The position numbers and the translations under genes were made by a program. A stretch of 64,000 bases of DNA, from contig NZ_FMZO01000006.1 in assembly GCF_900101395.1 (NCBI RefSeq), positions 62,001-126,000 on the forward strand, read 5' to 3'. This document shows, piece after piece, positions 32,669 through 41,422 of the stretch; positions within the stretch are counted from its first letter, which is position 1; each line of letters begins with the position of its first letter. A model generated the notes under the pieces. The model was given only the letters and a program-made list of their open reading frames with translations. It was not told the origin of the DNA and made no database searches. The stretch comes from Niabella drilacis (GTDB lineage: Bacteria > Bacteroidota > Bacteroidia > Chitinophagales > Chitinophagaceae).

Positions 32669-33607
32669 TTATAATTTCCATGATCGGGGAATCAATACGT
32701 TTTCGGGAACTCCTTTAAAACAGGCTTTTGCTTTTTCCAGTACGTCGGCAGGAATTCGTTTACCATTCAGCAATCCGATATTCTCTTCCAATTGCTGCAG
32801 GGTTTCCGCTCCAAACACGATGCTCGTGATCCCCGGAAGATCGCGCACATAAGAGAAACAAAATCCGGCAACACTCATATCGCAGGCTTTTGCAAAGAGC
32901 GCCAATTGTTCAATAAAATAAGCGGCCGCCTTCAGATCACCGGAAAGTTCTTCCGGACGCTGTAGTAACAGCCCTTTAAGAAAAACGCTTCTTGCAAAAA
33001 TTATTTTTTCCTGTGCGGCCAGCGTTTCCCATACGGGGTCACCCATTAAACGCTGGTCCCATATATTTACAGGAACCTGCAACACTTTTATTGCGGGCAG
33101 CGCCGCGAATGTTTTGAGCTCCGTCAAATTATCCAGCGAAATACCGCCATAAGCGATCAGGCCTTCCTGTATCAGCGACTCCAGTATTCCGGGTACCACG
33201 GCACAAACAGCGTTGGGATCGTAACCGGACACCATATGAAACAGGCAAAAGGGCAACTGCCCGAGATTTAAACGGCACAGCGACTCCCTTACACTATCAA
33301 ACGCCTGCTGCTTTGCAAGCGCGGGTCTGGTAACAGCATCTGCCGTTATCTTAAACTTACTGACAATGGCCGTACCTGCGGATAGCCCGTCCGCCACCAA
33401 TGTGCCCAGCAACTGTTCGGCTATCCCATATTCTCTTGCCGTATCAAAAGATGAGATCCCATATTTTGACGCTGCCCGCAGCAGCTGCCCGGCCACACCG
33501 GTATCCGGTTGCTGCTGACCACTGAACACCCCGTAGGGTATACCCAGGGAAACGGTTCCCAGGGTCAATGCAGATATTTCAAATATCCCGATCTTTTTAT
33601 ATTTCAC
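32669..33607 (-). CDS. Aldo/keto reductase family protein
   Basis: The 312-aa protein has the AKR pattern: TLGTVSLGIPYG at the start, FDTAREYG (catalytic Asp and Tyr, about 54-61), IVSKF (catalytic Lys, about 82-86) and FHMVSGY (His, about 123). Its N-terminus and C-terminal VFGAETLQQLEENIG fit the AKR subgroup often found in surface-polysaccharide and nonulosonic-acid clusters. It overlaps the SMP-30 gene by 11 bases, indicating coupled translation, and is followed by the SDR after 4 bases. Confidence 0.85.
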   Translation of the reverse strand: MKYKKIGIFEISALTLGTVSLGIPYGVFSGQQQPDTGVAGQLLRAASKYGISSFDTAREYGIAEQLLGTLVADGLSAGTAIVSKFKITADAVTRPALAKQQAFDSVRESLCRLNLGQLPFCLFHMVSGYDPNAVCAVVPGILESLIQEGLIAYGGISLDNLTELKTFAALPAIKVLQVPVNIWDQRLMGDPVWETLAAQEKIIFARSVFLKGLLLQRPEELSGDLKAAAYFIEQLALFAKACDMSVAGFCFSYVRDLPGITSIVFGAETLQQLEENIGLLNGKRIPADVLEKAKACFKGVPENVLIPRSWKL

Positions 33608-34433
33608 TTTCTTCTTTTTTTAACAACTGTACAAAACCAGGGCCCGGCTCACCGGATCCCCCTGTAACCAGCAACAGCCCGTCTTGCAGGTATACATTAG
33701 ACGTGAGTAGAAACCCTGTTTCCAGCTTCCCCATATAGGTGCCCTGCTCATCCAGCAGCTGGATGCCGGCCATGCCATAATGCGCCACCCATAAGTTATG
33801 AAAACAATCAAAAGCCAGTCCATCCGGCAGGTTGGCCGTTGCCTTCCCCGACGCATGCCGGGGCAGATCGCAGAGAACAACAGGAGCCGGCGATGCCCGG
33901 TCCAGATCCACCACAAGGATCCTGTTTTGATAACTCTCTGCTATAAACAAGTGGTGGGTTACAGGATGCAATGCAATCCCGTTCGGATAATCAAGATACT
34001 TGGCGATGAGCCTCTTTTTTCCATGACGGTCTACATGGCCGACAATACCGGTATGCCGTACCGAATCAGTAAAAAAGAACCCGCCATCGCCATCATCAGC
34101 CAGGTCATTCGGACATCGGATCATCTGATCTCCAACTATCCCTTCTGCCAAAACACCCGAAAATTTCCCCGAAGGATCAAAGCGCTTTACACAGGCCTCA
34201 TTGCTATCACAGATCCAATGTTCCCCGTTGGCTGCAATCATCTGGCCATTGGGACAGGAGGAGCGCGCCCATTCTGCTGCATTCCCCTCCTGTGTAATAC
34301 GCAGGATCTGACCTCCCTGCAAATTGGTCACAAACAGCTCTCCGGCAGCATCCACTGCGGGGCCTTCTGTATAAAAAGGATACTGCCAAACAGTCATGGC
34401 TCCTTTAAATTCCTGGTAAGTTCCCTGTTTCAT
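33597..34433 (-). CDS. SMP-30/gluconolactonase-like six-bladed propeller protein
   Basis: The open frame extends to 34505, but the start at 34433 (MKQGTYQEFKGAMTVWQYPF) is preferred; the extra 24 residues are read from the M81 gene's 3' end. The 278-aa product has the family strands YTEGPAVDAAGELFVTNLQGG (with the metal-binding Glu), the Asn of RCPNDLADDGDGGFFFTDS, and NGIALHP and LPDGLAFDCFHNLWVAHYG, where the catalytic Asp lies. Lactonases open sugar-acid lactones. It overlaps the upstream M81 gene by 29 bases. Confidence 0.85.
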   Translation of the reverse strand: MKQGTYQEFKGAMTVWQYPFYTEGPAVDAAGELFVTNLQGGQILRITQEGNAAEWARSSCPNGQMIAANGEHWICDSNEACVKRFDPSGKFSGVLAEGIVGDQMIRCPNDLADDGDGGFFFTDSVRHTGIVGHVDRHGKKRLIAKYLDYPNGIALHPVTHHLFIAESYQNRILVVDLDRASPAPVVLCDLPRHASGKATANLPDGLAFDCFHNLWVAHYGMAGIQLLDEQGTYMGKLETGFLLTSNVYLQDGLLLVTGGSGEPGPGFVQLLKKEESEI

Positions 34434-35901
34434 TGCCGGTAATGGTTTCAAACGGATAAAGCGGTCTCCTTCGGTTTTTAAAATCAAACAATGTGATATC
34501 TGCACAGGTTTCTCCGGGTGTGTTCACCTGTATCATAACCGGGCAAATATCCCGGTAGGCGGCAACAGGAGCATTAACCCCCTTTGCAATAATCCAGTTC
34601 AGCCCTTCCAGCTCAATACCCAAACAGCTCAACTGCCTGCTGCTAAAGGGCGGCACGCGAAGCGAGGTAACAACAATCAGGTTTCCCAGTTCCGTTTTCA
34701 GCAACGCCACCTCCCCCATATTATATTGTACCTGTCCGCCATGCCTGGGATCAGGCTCCCGGAAATGCCCTTTATAATGACCAAGCACTGTTACCCTGTA
34801 GGGTTGGGCCCGGTTCAGAACATTTAATGCATCCAGTGCGACCACCGACCTTGTTCCGCTGCCCAGACCTGCCAGAGCGGCTACCGTAGCAGGAGCATGA
34901 ATACAAATAACGGCTTTCGTTGCTCCTGCTGCTTCCAGCAGATCCATCAGGAACATACTTGTTCCGGCCGATCCTCCTCCTACATTATCACCCATATCCA
35001 GCAACAGTACTGGTTTCTCCCCTTGCGAGGCCTGGTCAATCGCCCTTTGAGGGCTTAGCTTCTCTCCGCGAAACTGTGAAAGACGTTTTATAAAGCAGGC
35101 ATTTATTTCCGTCATCAATTGAGTGGTATCCAGGCCCTGTCCGGCGATCACTATCACGGCACTGCCCATTTCGTGCACATCCGCATAAGGAAATCCCAGA
35201 ACAATACTTACATGTGTAGCCCGGGCTGCACCAGCTGCCTCCTGTACTTCACGGTACAGCGACAGGCAGGGCTCGGCATTTGTATGCTGCTGCTCAATAC
35301 TGATCGAAAGCGGCAACTGCAACAGTTCCTGTTTCACGCTAAACCCCTCCAGTAATATCCGGTTTAATAGCTGTGCAGCCCTGATACCTGTTTGCCGCTG
35401 ATCTAAATGCGGATTGGTAGCGTAAGCGATCAATGCAGTCGTTTGCTGTATCATTTGTACACTTACATTTGCATGAGGGTCCAGGGTACCCACAACGGGA
35501 ATCGCGGGCCCCACCATTTTGCGTACCGCCTGCAGCCAATCACCATCCATATCCGGGCAGGTTTCGCAAACGCCTGCTCCATGTGGCACTACCAATACTG
35601 CATCTACAGGAAGCACTGCTTCCAGCAATTGCAACAGTTCCTGCTTTAAACGCTGATAAGCATCCGTACACACCATGCCCCCCGGTGTGGCCTCTGCGTA
35701 AAAAACAGGCACCAGTTCTATCGCATTTTTATCCAGCGCTTCAATAAAGCCGCCGATCTCGTGATGCGCTTTTTCATATTGTTCAACAATTGCAGCGCCT
35801 GTCAACAAATGGCTATTCTCAAAATCATCATAACCCGTTCGCCTTTTGTTAAAGGTATTCGACTCATGATAGATACCGACCAATGCAATACGCTTTTTCA
35901 T
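34405..35901 (-). CDS. M81 family metallopeptidase (MlrC-like)
   Basis: The start at 35901 gives MKKRIALVGIYHESNTF, which is the usual M81 N-terminus; the frame is open to 35955. The 498-aa protein has the family features: metal-binding YHESNTF, DAVLVVPHGAGV with LDPHANVS (His/Asp ligands, about 155-190), and MGDNVGGGSAGT (about 310-321). MlrC homologues open or cut peptide-like bonds in microcystin degradation, but most M81 proteins have unknown substrates. It sits between RidA (59 bases upstream) and the lactonase gene. Confidence 0.85.
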   Translation of the reverse strand: MKKRIALVGIYHESNTFNKRRTGYDDFENSHLLTGAAIVEQYEKAHHEIGGFIEALDKNAIELVPVFYAEATPGGMVCTDAYQRLKQELLQLLEAVLPVDAVLVVPHGAGVCETCPDMDGDWLQAVRKMVGPAIPVVGTLDPHANVSVQMIQQTTALIAYATNPHLDQRQTGIRAAQLLNRILLEGFSVKQELLQLPLSISIEQQHTNAEPCLSLYREVQEAAGAARATHVSIVLGFPYADVHEMGSAVIVIAGQGLDTTQLMTEINACFIKRLSQFRGEKLSPQRAIDQASQGEKPVLLLDMGDNVGGGSAGTSMFLMDLLEAAGATKAVICIHAPATVAALAGLGSGTRSVVALDALNVLNRAQPYRVTVLGHYKGHFREPDPRHGGQVQYNMGEVALLKTELGNLIVVTSLRVPPFSSRQLSCLGIELEGLNWIIAKGVNAPVAAYRDICPVMIQVNTPGETCADITLFDFKNRRRPLYPFETITGNETGNLPGI

Positions 35902-35960
35902 CTGTACATTCTTTATGAATCCCAACCGGATCAGGCGGACAGGAATTCCGCACATTCTTA

Positions 35961-36341
35961 TTAATAACGCGCTATAGCGTCCACTTCAAACTTCAAAACT
36001 GTTCCCAAACATCCGATCAATGTGGTTCGTGCAGGAAAGGGAGGTGAAAAATACGCGCGGTAGATCTCGTTAAATTTCACAAGGTCATCCTGGTTCGCAA
36101 CATAATTCCGCACCTGCACAATATGATCCATGGTCAAACCGGCAGCTTCAACAATCTTTTTCAGATTATCAAAGGAGCGCCGGCATTCCTCCTCAAAATT
36201 ACCGGGTACGATTTTTCCTCCTCCATCCACCGAGGCCTGACCCGAAATAAACAGGAAACCGCCACTTCTAATCGCAGGTGAAAAAGGCAAGTGACTTTTA
36301 GGGATCGCATCCCCCGACAGTAGTTCTTTTACGATACTCAT
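35961..36341 (-). CDS. RidA family protein (enamine/imine deaminase)
   Basis: The 126-aa protein is typical RidA/YjgF/Rid: ending FPARTTLIGCLGTVLKFEVDAIARY with the conserved Arg and Glu, and an N-terminal KSHLPFSPAIRSGGFLFISGQ. Rid proteins hydrolyse 2-aminoacrylate-type enamines released by PLP lyases. It lies 3 bases after the threonine-synthase-like PLP gene, which strongly suggests that it cleans up that enzyme's reactive product. Confidence 0.9.
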   Translation of the reverse strand: MSIVKELLSGDAIPKSHLPFSPAIRSGGFLFISGQASVDGGGKIVPGNFEEECRRSFDNLKKIVEAAGLTMDHIVQVRNYVANQDDLVKFNEIYRAYFSPPFPARTTLIGCLGTVLKFEVDAIARY

Positions 36342-36344
36342 TTC

Positions 36345-37436
36345 TTAAATATTTTTTTTGATAAAGGCGATAGATTCAGCTGTGTGTTCAAAGCGGGTAC
36401 AACGATCCGCGGAAAAAAGACGCCCCCGGCTATCTTTAAACCCGTGGCCGGTAACCAGGCATACCACCTGGTCCGTTCGGCGGACCTGTCCCAGCCGGAT
36501 CGCTTCTTTTAAACCCGCCAGCGCAACGGCTCCCGCAGGTTCGCAATAGATCCCCTCCATTCCGGCCAGCTGTTGCTGACACTCATACACTGCAGCATCT
36601 GAAACGAGTGATCCTTTTACGCTTCCTTCTTTTGCCGCCGCCATTACCTGTGTTGCATCCAGCAAACTGGGTACCTGCAGCCCGCTGATACCGCTGGTGC
36701 ACCGGGCCAGTGCCCTTACTGTTTTTTGCTGGCCCATAAGCGCACCGGCAATGGTATTGTTACCTTCAGGCTGCACGCAAAAAACAGCGGGTGTTTCAAA
36801 TGTCCTATGCAGTCTTTGCCAGTTCCGGAAACCTTTGATACTGGCAAGCGTTAATCCACCACCCCCCGCCGGAACAAATACTGCATTTACACCCGGCAGC
36901 CCCTCTGCAATTTCGTAGGCTATCGTTTCCACACCCGCCATTCCCTGGGGAGCATAGCAGTAGGCGCTGATCGCAACATCCGTATGGTGCGCAATGGCTA
37001 ATGCCCTCAACTCTTTCATTACGGTTTCCGTAACGGCTTTCGTAAGACCAAAATCCTTTATCATAAAAATCCGGGCGCCATAGATCCCCATCTGCTCCAG
37101 CTTGCCGGCGGGCGCCCCATCCACAACCGCCAAAAAACAGGGAATGGATGCCGCAGCGCTGTAAGCAGCCAAAGCTGCGCCTGTATTGCCGCTGGAAGTA
37201 GCCAGCAAAAAGGATGCCTTCTGCGATCCTGATACTGACAGTACCATAGCTGCAAAGCGATCTTTATAGGACCCCGTCGGATTTAGACTTTCCAGTTTAA
37301 AATAAAGCGCATCCAGTCCTAAAAGCGCACCGATATTTTTTGACCTCACCAGCGGCGTATCTCCCTCTCCCATGAAGATGCGATGTTTGGCAGCAACCTC
37401 AGGAAGCAAGGCTTCATATTTCCAGATCCCGTTCAA
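36345..37436 (-). CDS. PLP-dependent lyase of the threonine synthase/dehydratase fold (fold type II)
   Basis: The 363-aa protein has GEGDTPLV (about 24-31), the PLP Lys in SLNPTGSYKDR (about 51-61), the phosphate-binding TSSGNTGAAL and the glycine loop VPAGGGGLTLA. It lacks the long N-terminal part of canonical threonine synthase, so it may be a dehydratase/beta-eliminating lyase; the following RidA gene supports elimination chemistry, giving an enamine. It overlaps the SDR gene by 4 bases and RidA follows after 3 bases. Confidence 0.85.
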   Translation of the reverse strand: MNGIWKYEALLPEVAAKHRIFMGEGDTPLVRSKNIGALLGLDALYFKLESLNPTGSYKDRFAAMVLSVSGSQKASFLLATSSGNTGAALAAYSAAASIPCFLAVVDGAPAGKLEQMGIYGARIFMIKDFGLTKAVTETVMKELRALAIAHHTDVAISAYCYAPQGMAGVETIAYEIAEGLPGVNAVFVPAGGGGLTLASIKGFRNWQRLHRTFETPAVFCVQPEGNNTIAGALMGQQKTVRALARCTSGISGLQVPSLLDATQVMAAAKEGSVKGSLVSDAAVYECQQQLAGMEGIYCEPAGAVALAGLKEAIRLGQVRRTDQVVCLVTGHGFKDSRGRLFSADRCTRFEHTAESIAFIKKNI

Positions 37437-38248
37437 AACTCTTTCGCTTTTAGTTGTTTTTTTGTGATGTATGCATTGAAATTATGCGACAGCCCCCCAT
37501 CGACCGTAATGCAGGTTCCGGTAACAAAAGAGGCTTCAGGAGAAGACAACCAAAAAATCGCGTCCGCTATTTCTCCCGGATCTGCGGACCTGTTTAACGG
37601 TGTTCTCTCATTGATCTCCGACGTCATATGCGCGCTGATATTTTGCTGCGCCTCACTTTGATAGTCCTTACCAAGTGATGTGTCCACATTACCGGGCCTT
37701 ACCGCAATCACCCTAAATCCCCTGGGTCCGTACAAAACGGCAAGTTCATAGGTAAGGCTTTCCAGGGCACCCTTGCAAACGGTATAGGCAGGCGCATACC
37801 CGCCAGCCAGTTCCGACATTACGCTGGAAATATTGATGATCACACAAGCCAGGCCCTGCTCCATCAGCCGGGCAGCCGTAATCCTTGATAAAAACGCAGG
37901 TGCCGTAAGATTGATCCGCAGTGTTTTTTCCCAGTCCTCTATGGAAATCGTATTTAATGTTTCCACCGAACGCCACACGGCATTATTGACCAGCACATCG
38001 ATCCGGCCCCAGCGCGCCATACAGGTATCCACCAGTTTTTCCAAAAACCCGGTATCCTGCAGATCTCCAGCCAAGCTGATATACCCGCCGGTAAACGATG
38101 CAGCCAGCATGGCCGTTTCCTCCAGCCGACCGGCATCAATATCCGTCATGGCTATGGCAAATCCCCTGCCTGCAAACTTTTCAACTACAGCCCGCCCGAC
38201 TCCACCTGCGGCCCCTGTAATCAAAACAACACCCGCTTTATTTTCCAT
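37433..38248 (-). CDS. Short-chain dehydrogenase/reductase (SDR), second
   Basis: The 271-aa protein has the TGAAGGVGRAV loop (about 11-21), NNAV (about 88), and YTVCKGALE (about 156-164) as the Tyr-x-x-x-Lys site. The C-terminal VTGTCITVDGGLSHN is classical. The proline-poor linker and cofactor site (DIDAGR at about 36-41) suit NAD(H). It overlaps the PLP lyase gene by 4 bases and lies 6 bases after the M14 gene, so it belongs tightly to the same transcript. Confidence 0.85.
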   Translation of the reverse strand: MENKAGVVLITGAAGGVGRAVVEKFAGRGFAIAMTDIDAGRLEETAMLAASFTGGYISLAGDLQDTGFLEKLVDTCMARWGRIDVLVNNAVWRSVETLNTISIEDWEKTLRINLTAPAFLSRITAARLMEQGLACVIINISSVMSELAGGYAPAYTVCKGALESLTYELAVLYGPRGFRVIAVRPGNVDTSLGKDYQSEAQQNISAHMTSEINERTPLNRSADPGEIADAIFWLSSPEASFVTGTCITVDGGLSHNFNAYITKKQLKAKEF

Positions 38249-38254
38249 ACTCTT

Positions 38255-39166
38255 TTATTTATTAACCGGTAAAATGCCGCCCAGTGAATCGCCTGGGTGT
38301 ACACGGGGGTGCCTGCGCAAAAATAACACCAGGCCCGAGCTGTCTGCTGTAACGCTGCGTTGCTGCCGGAGGAGCGGATCATAAATAACACCCCATTCTT
38401 CCCCCTTCTCAACAAGCGCGCCTACCTGTACTTTCGGCAAAAAGATCCCGTCAGATGCCGACACCATTTTCCCCTGTAAGAAACCACCTCCGGGCGTAGC
38501 ATCCTCAACAGTGTATACCACCTCCGAAAGTTTTTTTTCCCTTGCCCCGGCTGTGAGCATACCCAAATGATCCAGCACGTTCAAACAACCCTCCACGCAG
38601 GCATCAACAATTGTTTCCTGCACGCTATTACCACCTCCATATTCCACGTAAACGGCGGGAACACCTGCATCCCTGGCAACGGACAAGGTTCTTCCGTCCG
38701 GTGCCGCATCCGTTCCCCAAACCAGCGGAAAATTAAAAGCGGCGGCCATCTGCCGCTGTGCATCCAGCACCTGCGGATCCGGGTGCAACAGGTAACCGCA
38801 CAACGGGAACAGATCAAATAAAGCACCGCCTGTATGCAGGTCCACCAAGTGACTGCAATTGCGGATTCGTTCAGAGAGGTCAAAGGCCGCAACTTCCGAA
38901 ACGGTTCCGGCAGGTGCCCCGGGGCAAATCCTTGCCAGGTCCAGCCCGTCTGCGCCCGTGCGACTTGCAGCGTTGTAGGCCGTTTCGTTTGCACAAGCAA
39001 TAAGGCTTACCCTGCCCTTTGCCAAAATGCCCTCCAGTTTTTGGAACAATTCCATAACTGCGATCATCGGCTCATATTCATCACCATGTACACCGGCAAC
39101 GATCAGTGCCTGCGGCCCTTCGTCATTGCCATTTAATTCTATTAAAAACTGTTGCTGGTTCTGCAT
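38255..39166 (-). CDS. M14-type deacylase, AstE/aspartoacylase family
   Basis: The 303-aa protein has the zinc-binding HGDEYEPM (His and Glu, about 25-32) and the third ligand in VDLHTGGALFD, plus the catalytic Glu in VYVEYGGGN. A C-terminal beta domain follows (from about 210), as in DoeB- and AstE-like enzymes. The family removes N-acyl groups (succinyl, acetyl, aspartoyl) from amino acids and similar compounds. Its presence in a SusCD operon suggests that the substrate carries an N-acyl or amide group. Confidence 0.85.
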   Translation of the reverse strand: MQNQQQFLIELNGNDEGPQALIVAGVHGDEYEPMIAVMELFQKLEGILAKGRVSLIACANETAYNAASRTGADGLDLARICPGAPAGTVSEVAAFDLSERIRNCSHLVDLHTGGALFDLFPLCGYLLHPDPQVLDAQRQMAAAFNFPLVWGTDAAPDGRTLSVARDAGVPAVYVEYGGGNSVQETIVDACVEGCLNVLDHLGMLTAGAREKKLSEVVYTVEDATPGGGFLQGKMVSASDGIFLPKVQVGALVEKGEEWGVIYDPLLRQQRSVTADSSGLVLFLRRHPRVHPGDSLGGILPVNK

Positions 39167-39169
39167 AGC

Positions 39170-40339
39170 CTATCTTTTATAAAGATCTTTAAGATCAAAC
39201 CGGGAAATATCCGTAACTGATAAATGGGTACCCGCCTTCTGACTACCTGCGCAATAAGACAACAGGACGGACTTTTTATAAAAATGGATCGCGGTATAGC
39301 AATACCAGCCATCCGTATCCGTCTCAATACCGGTAATCTTCTCCCATGACCGTCCCTCATTTCTTGAGATGGCCACCGTTAAGGGTGTTCGCCTGCCTTT
39401 AATAGCAGGAATACTACCATCATTGTTATTCCAGATTGCCAGCAGGTCCCCGGAGGAAGGTATACGCTCTATTGTGGCGGGGGAAAGGGGCGATTTCAAA
39501 TTATATGACGTGGCTGTGCTCCAGGTAGCACCCCGGTCATTGGAATAGGAAACATACTGGGTACCCCCGCTTGCCCGGATATACATCATTATACGACCTC
39601 TCTTTAATGCCACCAGGCCGGGCTCCTGTGTAATGATCCCTGCAGGAGTATTCACCTGTTTTCCCGGCACCCAGGTTTTCCCGTTATCATCGGAATAATA
39701 GGCAAACAATGCGCCCGTTTCCCGCCACTTTGCATCTGAGGGGCGGGAATGCCGGGCAACCGCCATCATCAGCCGGCCATCCTTCAGCTGGATCACCCGG
39801 TCATTGTTCAGCACAAAGTAGCCCTTCTGATCTGTGATGCAGTCAACAGGCGTCGTCCAGGTCTTAGCTTCATCTGTAGAAAAGCGCACCACAGGAATAC
39901 AATCCACGGCGGAGTTTTTCCGGAGATAAAACAGGGCGATCGTTCCATTTCGCAACCGGAGCAAAGAGACCGACATCACATTCATATTGCCTTCCTGTGT
40001 TACGATCACTTCATCCCTTCCGGACCAGGTCTTACCACCATCGGAAGAATACCGGCCTGCCAGGTATGCCGGAGCATGATCCCCCGCATTTTTACCGGTA
40101 TACCTGGAATAGACAAACAGGATACGGCCATCTTTCAACGTCACAAACGATCCTTCGCTATTACGCGGGTTATCCTGCCCCGGTTCCAGCTTCAGCACCA
40201 CTTGACTCAGTGGGGGTGAGCCGGAGATTTTGCGGTTGACAGCGCAGGAAGTTCCCAGTAAAACAACAGCCAGCAGGGCCCCGGCTGCCTTCCAAGGAAA
40301 ATACGAACAGTTGACCCGATTCCATAAAAAATACCACAT
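39170..40339 (-). CDS. BNR-repeat (sialidase-like) lipoprotein
   Basis: The 389-aa protein has a lipoprotein signal ending LLGTSC and a six-bladed propeller with five Asp-box repeats (SSDGGKTW, STDEAKTW, SDDNGKTW, SNDRGATW, SRNEGRSW). That pattern is of the sialidase superfamily. The FRIP motif that holds the carboxylate-binding Arg in most GH33 sialidases is not seen; NPRNSEGSF stands at its expected place. Sialidase activity is therefore uncertain. It lies 19 bases after the DapA-family gene and 3 bases before the M14 gene. Confidence 0.75.
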   Translation of the reverse strand: MWYFLWNRVNCSYFPWKAAGALLAVVLLGTSCAVNRKISGSPPLSQVVLKLEPGQDNPRNSEGSFVTLKDGRILFVYSRYTGKNAGDHAPAYLAGRYSSDGGKTWSGRDEVIVTQEGNMNVMSVSLLRLRNGTIALFYLRKNSAVDCIPVVRFSTDEAKTWTTPVDCITDQKGYFVLNNDRVIQLKDGRLMMAVARHSRPSDAKWRETGALFAYYSDDNGKTWVPGKQVNTPAGIITQEPGLVALKRGRIMMYIRASGGTQYVSYSNDRGATWSTATSYNLKSPLSPATIERIPSSGDLLAIWNNNDGSIPAIKGRRTPLTVAISRNEGRSWEKITGIETDTDGWYCYTAIHFYKKSVLLSYCAGSQKAGTHLSVTDISRFDLKDLYKR

Positions 40340-40358
40340 AAGGCTCGTTCAATAACGA

Positions 40359-41306
40359 TTATTTAATGCTTCGTACCTGCTGTATTGCCGGAGTTATCTG
40401 GCTAGCAACATCTTTTATGCCCGCTGCAGCCTCAATTTTATCCGACAAAGAAAGGACTTCCTCGTCTGTCCATTCCGCCTGATTCAGCCCCAGCGGCGCC
40501 TTGGTTTGCCCGATATCAATACCGTATTTCAACCGCATTGCCTTTCTGAAAAAAGTCCAGATATTGGGCAATACATAGAGGATCGTCCTTTGAAATTCCA
40601 GCATAAAGTTTTTGGCCTGTTCAAAGTCCCCCTCTCTGAAATCCTCTAATACCTTTTTGCAGGCTACTCCCCACAAATTATAAAAGGACCCGATAGCACC
40701 GTCTGCACCACAGAGGCTGGCATGACACATCAATTCATCTGCGCCGCTGAACAACTTCAGCCGGTCGCCTGCCTGCAGATGGATCGCACTTATTTCCATG
40801 AGCTGCCCGGTGGTCAGTTTCATACCGGCTATATTAGGAATCTGCAGCAACCGTTCAATAAAGTCCGGTATATCCCCCATGGTATTATTGCCGAGCTGAT
40901 AGGGAAAAAAGGGCAGGTCCGTTACCTCCGCAATTTTTCTGTAATGTAGTAAAGCGTTGGCGACGGACCCGGAAAAATAAATGGGAGCCACCGATGATAT
41001 AGCGTTGGCGCCGCATTCAGCTGCATGTACGGCAAGCCTTACGGACTCTGCAGTAGTAAGCGCACCTACCTGAACCATTACCGGTACGCGGCCGGCCACT
41101 ACTTCCGTTACTTTTTCCAGTACGGCCTTTCGCTGTGCCTCGGTGAACAAAACCCCCTGGCCTGTTGACCCCAGGACATACAAGCCATCCTGTCCCTGAG
41201 TGACCAGCAGACGCGCCAATTTTTCCAATTGTTCCATTTCCGGCGCACCCGTACCATCTACCGGTGTAAACATGGCCGACCATAAACCTTTAAATATTTC
41301 TTTCAT
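40359..41306 (-). CDS. DapA/NanA superfamily lyase
   Basis: The start at 41306 (MKEIFKGLWSAMFTPVDG) is preferred to an ATG nine codons upstream. The 315-aa TIM-barrel protein keeps the Schiff-base Lys in IAGMKLTTGQL (about 161) and the pyruvate-binding GSTGQGVLF (about 47-55), but differs from DapA in the Tyr segment: FFPYQLGNNTMG replaces the usual IYNVP. The group includes N-acetylneuraminate lyase, dihydrodipicolinate synthase and keto-deoxy-sugar-acid aldolases. With a sialidase-like propeller beside it, a nonulosonate or related keto-acid aldolase is plausible but not shown. Confidence 0.82.
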   Translation of the reverse strand: MKEIFKGLWSAMFTPVDGTGAPEMEQLEKLARLLVTQGQDGLYVLGSTGQGVLFTEAQRKAVLEKVTEVVAGRVPVMVQVGALTTAESVRLAVHAAECGANAISSVAPIYFSGSVANALLHYRKIAEVTDLPFFPYQLGNNTMGDIPDFIERLLQIPNIAGMKLTTGQLMEISAIHLQAGDRLKLFSGADELMCHASLCGADGAIGSFYNLWGVACKKVLEDFREGDFEQAKNFMLEFQRTILYVLPNIWTFFRKAMRLKYGIDIGQTKAPLGLNQAEWTDEEVLSLSDKIEAAAGIKDVASQITPAIQQVRSIK

Positions 41307-41422
41307 ACTGAAGATTACTATTTTTAAAAACATCTGCCCATCGGCATACTATTACACATCTCCAACCCAGCCGGCTCTTCAGCCGCGGCTTTGGCTGAAC
41401 CCCGACCCTGCCGGTACGCCGG

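Noticed and set aside
36345-37436. Threonine synthase ThrC
   Set aside because: The N-terminal region is short, and the next gene is RidA in a catabolic operon; a lyase or dehydratase role fits better.
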